A model generated the notes under the pieces. That model searched no databases. It saw nothing but the letters and a program-made list of their open reading frames with translations, and had not been told where the DNA came from. Of a DNA stretch of 64,000 nucleotides, positions 63,813 to 64,000 are shown one piece after another (position 1 is the stretch's first letter; each line of letters starts with the position of its first letter). The DNA lies in contig NZ_PNYA01000009.1 of assembly GCF_002879885.1 (NCBI RefSeq), forward strand, positions 1 through 64,000, read 5' to 3'. The position numbers were made by a program, and so were the translations under genes. This stretch comes from Trinickia dabaoshanensis (GTDB lineage Bacteria > Pseudomonadota > Gammaproteobacteria > Burkholderiales > Burkholderiaceae).

Positions 63813-64000
63813 ATGTCAAAACGCCTTGCCAATGGCGCGGAGGGCGCCGAACTCGACACGACCGACCGCACGCTGCTGCGTTTGCTGGCCGACGATGCGC
63901 GCACCGCCGTGGCCGATCTCGCCCGGGAAATCGGACTCTCGGCACCGAGCACCGCCGAGCGGTTGCGCCGTCTCGAGGCGCAAGGGGTCATCGAACGCTA
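63813..64000 (+). CDS. Lrp/AsnC family transcriptional regulator (partial)
   Basis: The first 62 residues are in the window: LDTTDRTLLRLLADDARTAVADLAREIGLSAPSTAERLRRLEAQGVIER, the N-terminal helix-turn-helix of the Lrp/AsnC family, preceded by a short leader. The frame is open at the window end, so the RAM ligand-binding domain is outside. AAGG lies before the ATG at 63813. Divergent from the DMT transporter, a common pairing for amino-acid export. Confidence 0.85.
   Translation, partial: MSKRLANGAEGAELDTTDRTLLRLLADDARTAVADLAREIGLSAPSTAERLRRLEAQGVIER

Overview
The window reads as chromosomal DNA of a GC-rich betaproteobacterium of the family Burkholderiaceae (Burkholderia, Paraburkholderia, Trinickia or a close relative). 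The basis is the overall protein character: a PhaM-type PHA granule regulator, DUF3567, DUF1840 and DUF2917 proteins, a two-gene MetH, a bioA-F-D-B cluster, a Tat-exported phosphocholine-type phospholipase C and stand-alone BirA without a DNA-binding domain. Genes are densely packed on both strands. I see no tRNA, rRNA, CRISPR array, insertion sequence or complete prophage.

Layout. 1-4.8 kb: dctA-dctB-dctD on the minus strand (C4-dicarboxylate uptake and its two-component control), with a well-formed sigma-54 promoter and twin palindromes upstream of dctA. 4.8-5.4 kb: a BrnT/BrnA toxin-antitoxin pair in DNA of visibly lower GC. 5.5-11.7 kb: lipA, lipB, a DUF2917 gene divergent from a LysR regulator, a DUF493 (YbeD) gene, a D-Ala-D-Ala carboxypeptidase, an alpha/beta hydrolase and a [2Fe-2S] ferredoxin. 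11.8-15.6 kb: an Mla/Pqi-like lipid transport operon (permease, ATPase, MCE protein, lipoprotein). 15.7-18.3 kb: birA, coaX, a small membrane protein, then hldC/rfaE2 on the other strand. 18.4-24.8 kb: a ferritin-like/desaturase-like protein, patatin, phaM, enoyl-CoA hydratase and fumarylacetoacetate hydrolase family genes, and a divergent IclR regulator. 24.9-31.1 kb: DUF3108, DUF3567, split metH, DUF1840. 31.4-35.8 kb: argS, SPOR-domain protein, dsbA, SDR. 35.9-38.4 kb: a peptide-type solute-binding protein and an exported unknown. 38.5-40.7 kb: two YciI/DGPF genes and an ECF42-like sigma factor. 40.8-46.7 kb: secreted subtilase, MBL-fold hydrolase, MerR regulator, aceK, carbonic anhydrase. 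46.7-50.3 kb: thiolase, SDR, acyl-CoA dehydrogenase, YchJ-like protein. 50.7-56.8 kb: exported hydrolase and the biotin operon. 56.9-64 kb: fascin-like protein, phospholipase C, hydroxypyruvate reductase, HMG-CoA lyase, YbaK, DMT transporter and an Lrp/AsnC regulator cut by the window end.

How it fits together. Most of the window is core metabolism and cofactor assembly: lipoate, biotin (bioAFDB with birA elsewhere), CoA (coaX), B12-dependent methionine synthesis, and acyl-CoA/PHA metabolism. The strongest regulatory signals I could read are the sigma-54 promoter of dctA with candidate DctD sites, two matched ECF-type promoters (TGTCG[AC]-N17-CG) each in front of a DGPF gene next to the ECF42-like sigma gene, and perfect inverted repeats between divergent regulator/target pairs (LysR/DUF2917, IclR/FAH, Lrp/DMT). 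The oddest single gene is the phospholipase C, whose expected start position behind a good ribosome binding site carries ACG. I did not find a system I would call clearly undescribed. The DGPF/ECF42 module and the LysR/DUF2917 pair are the best leads.
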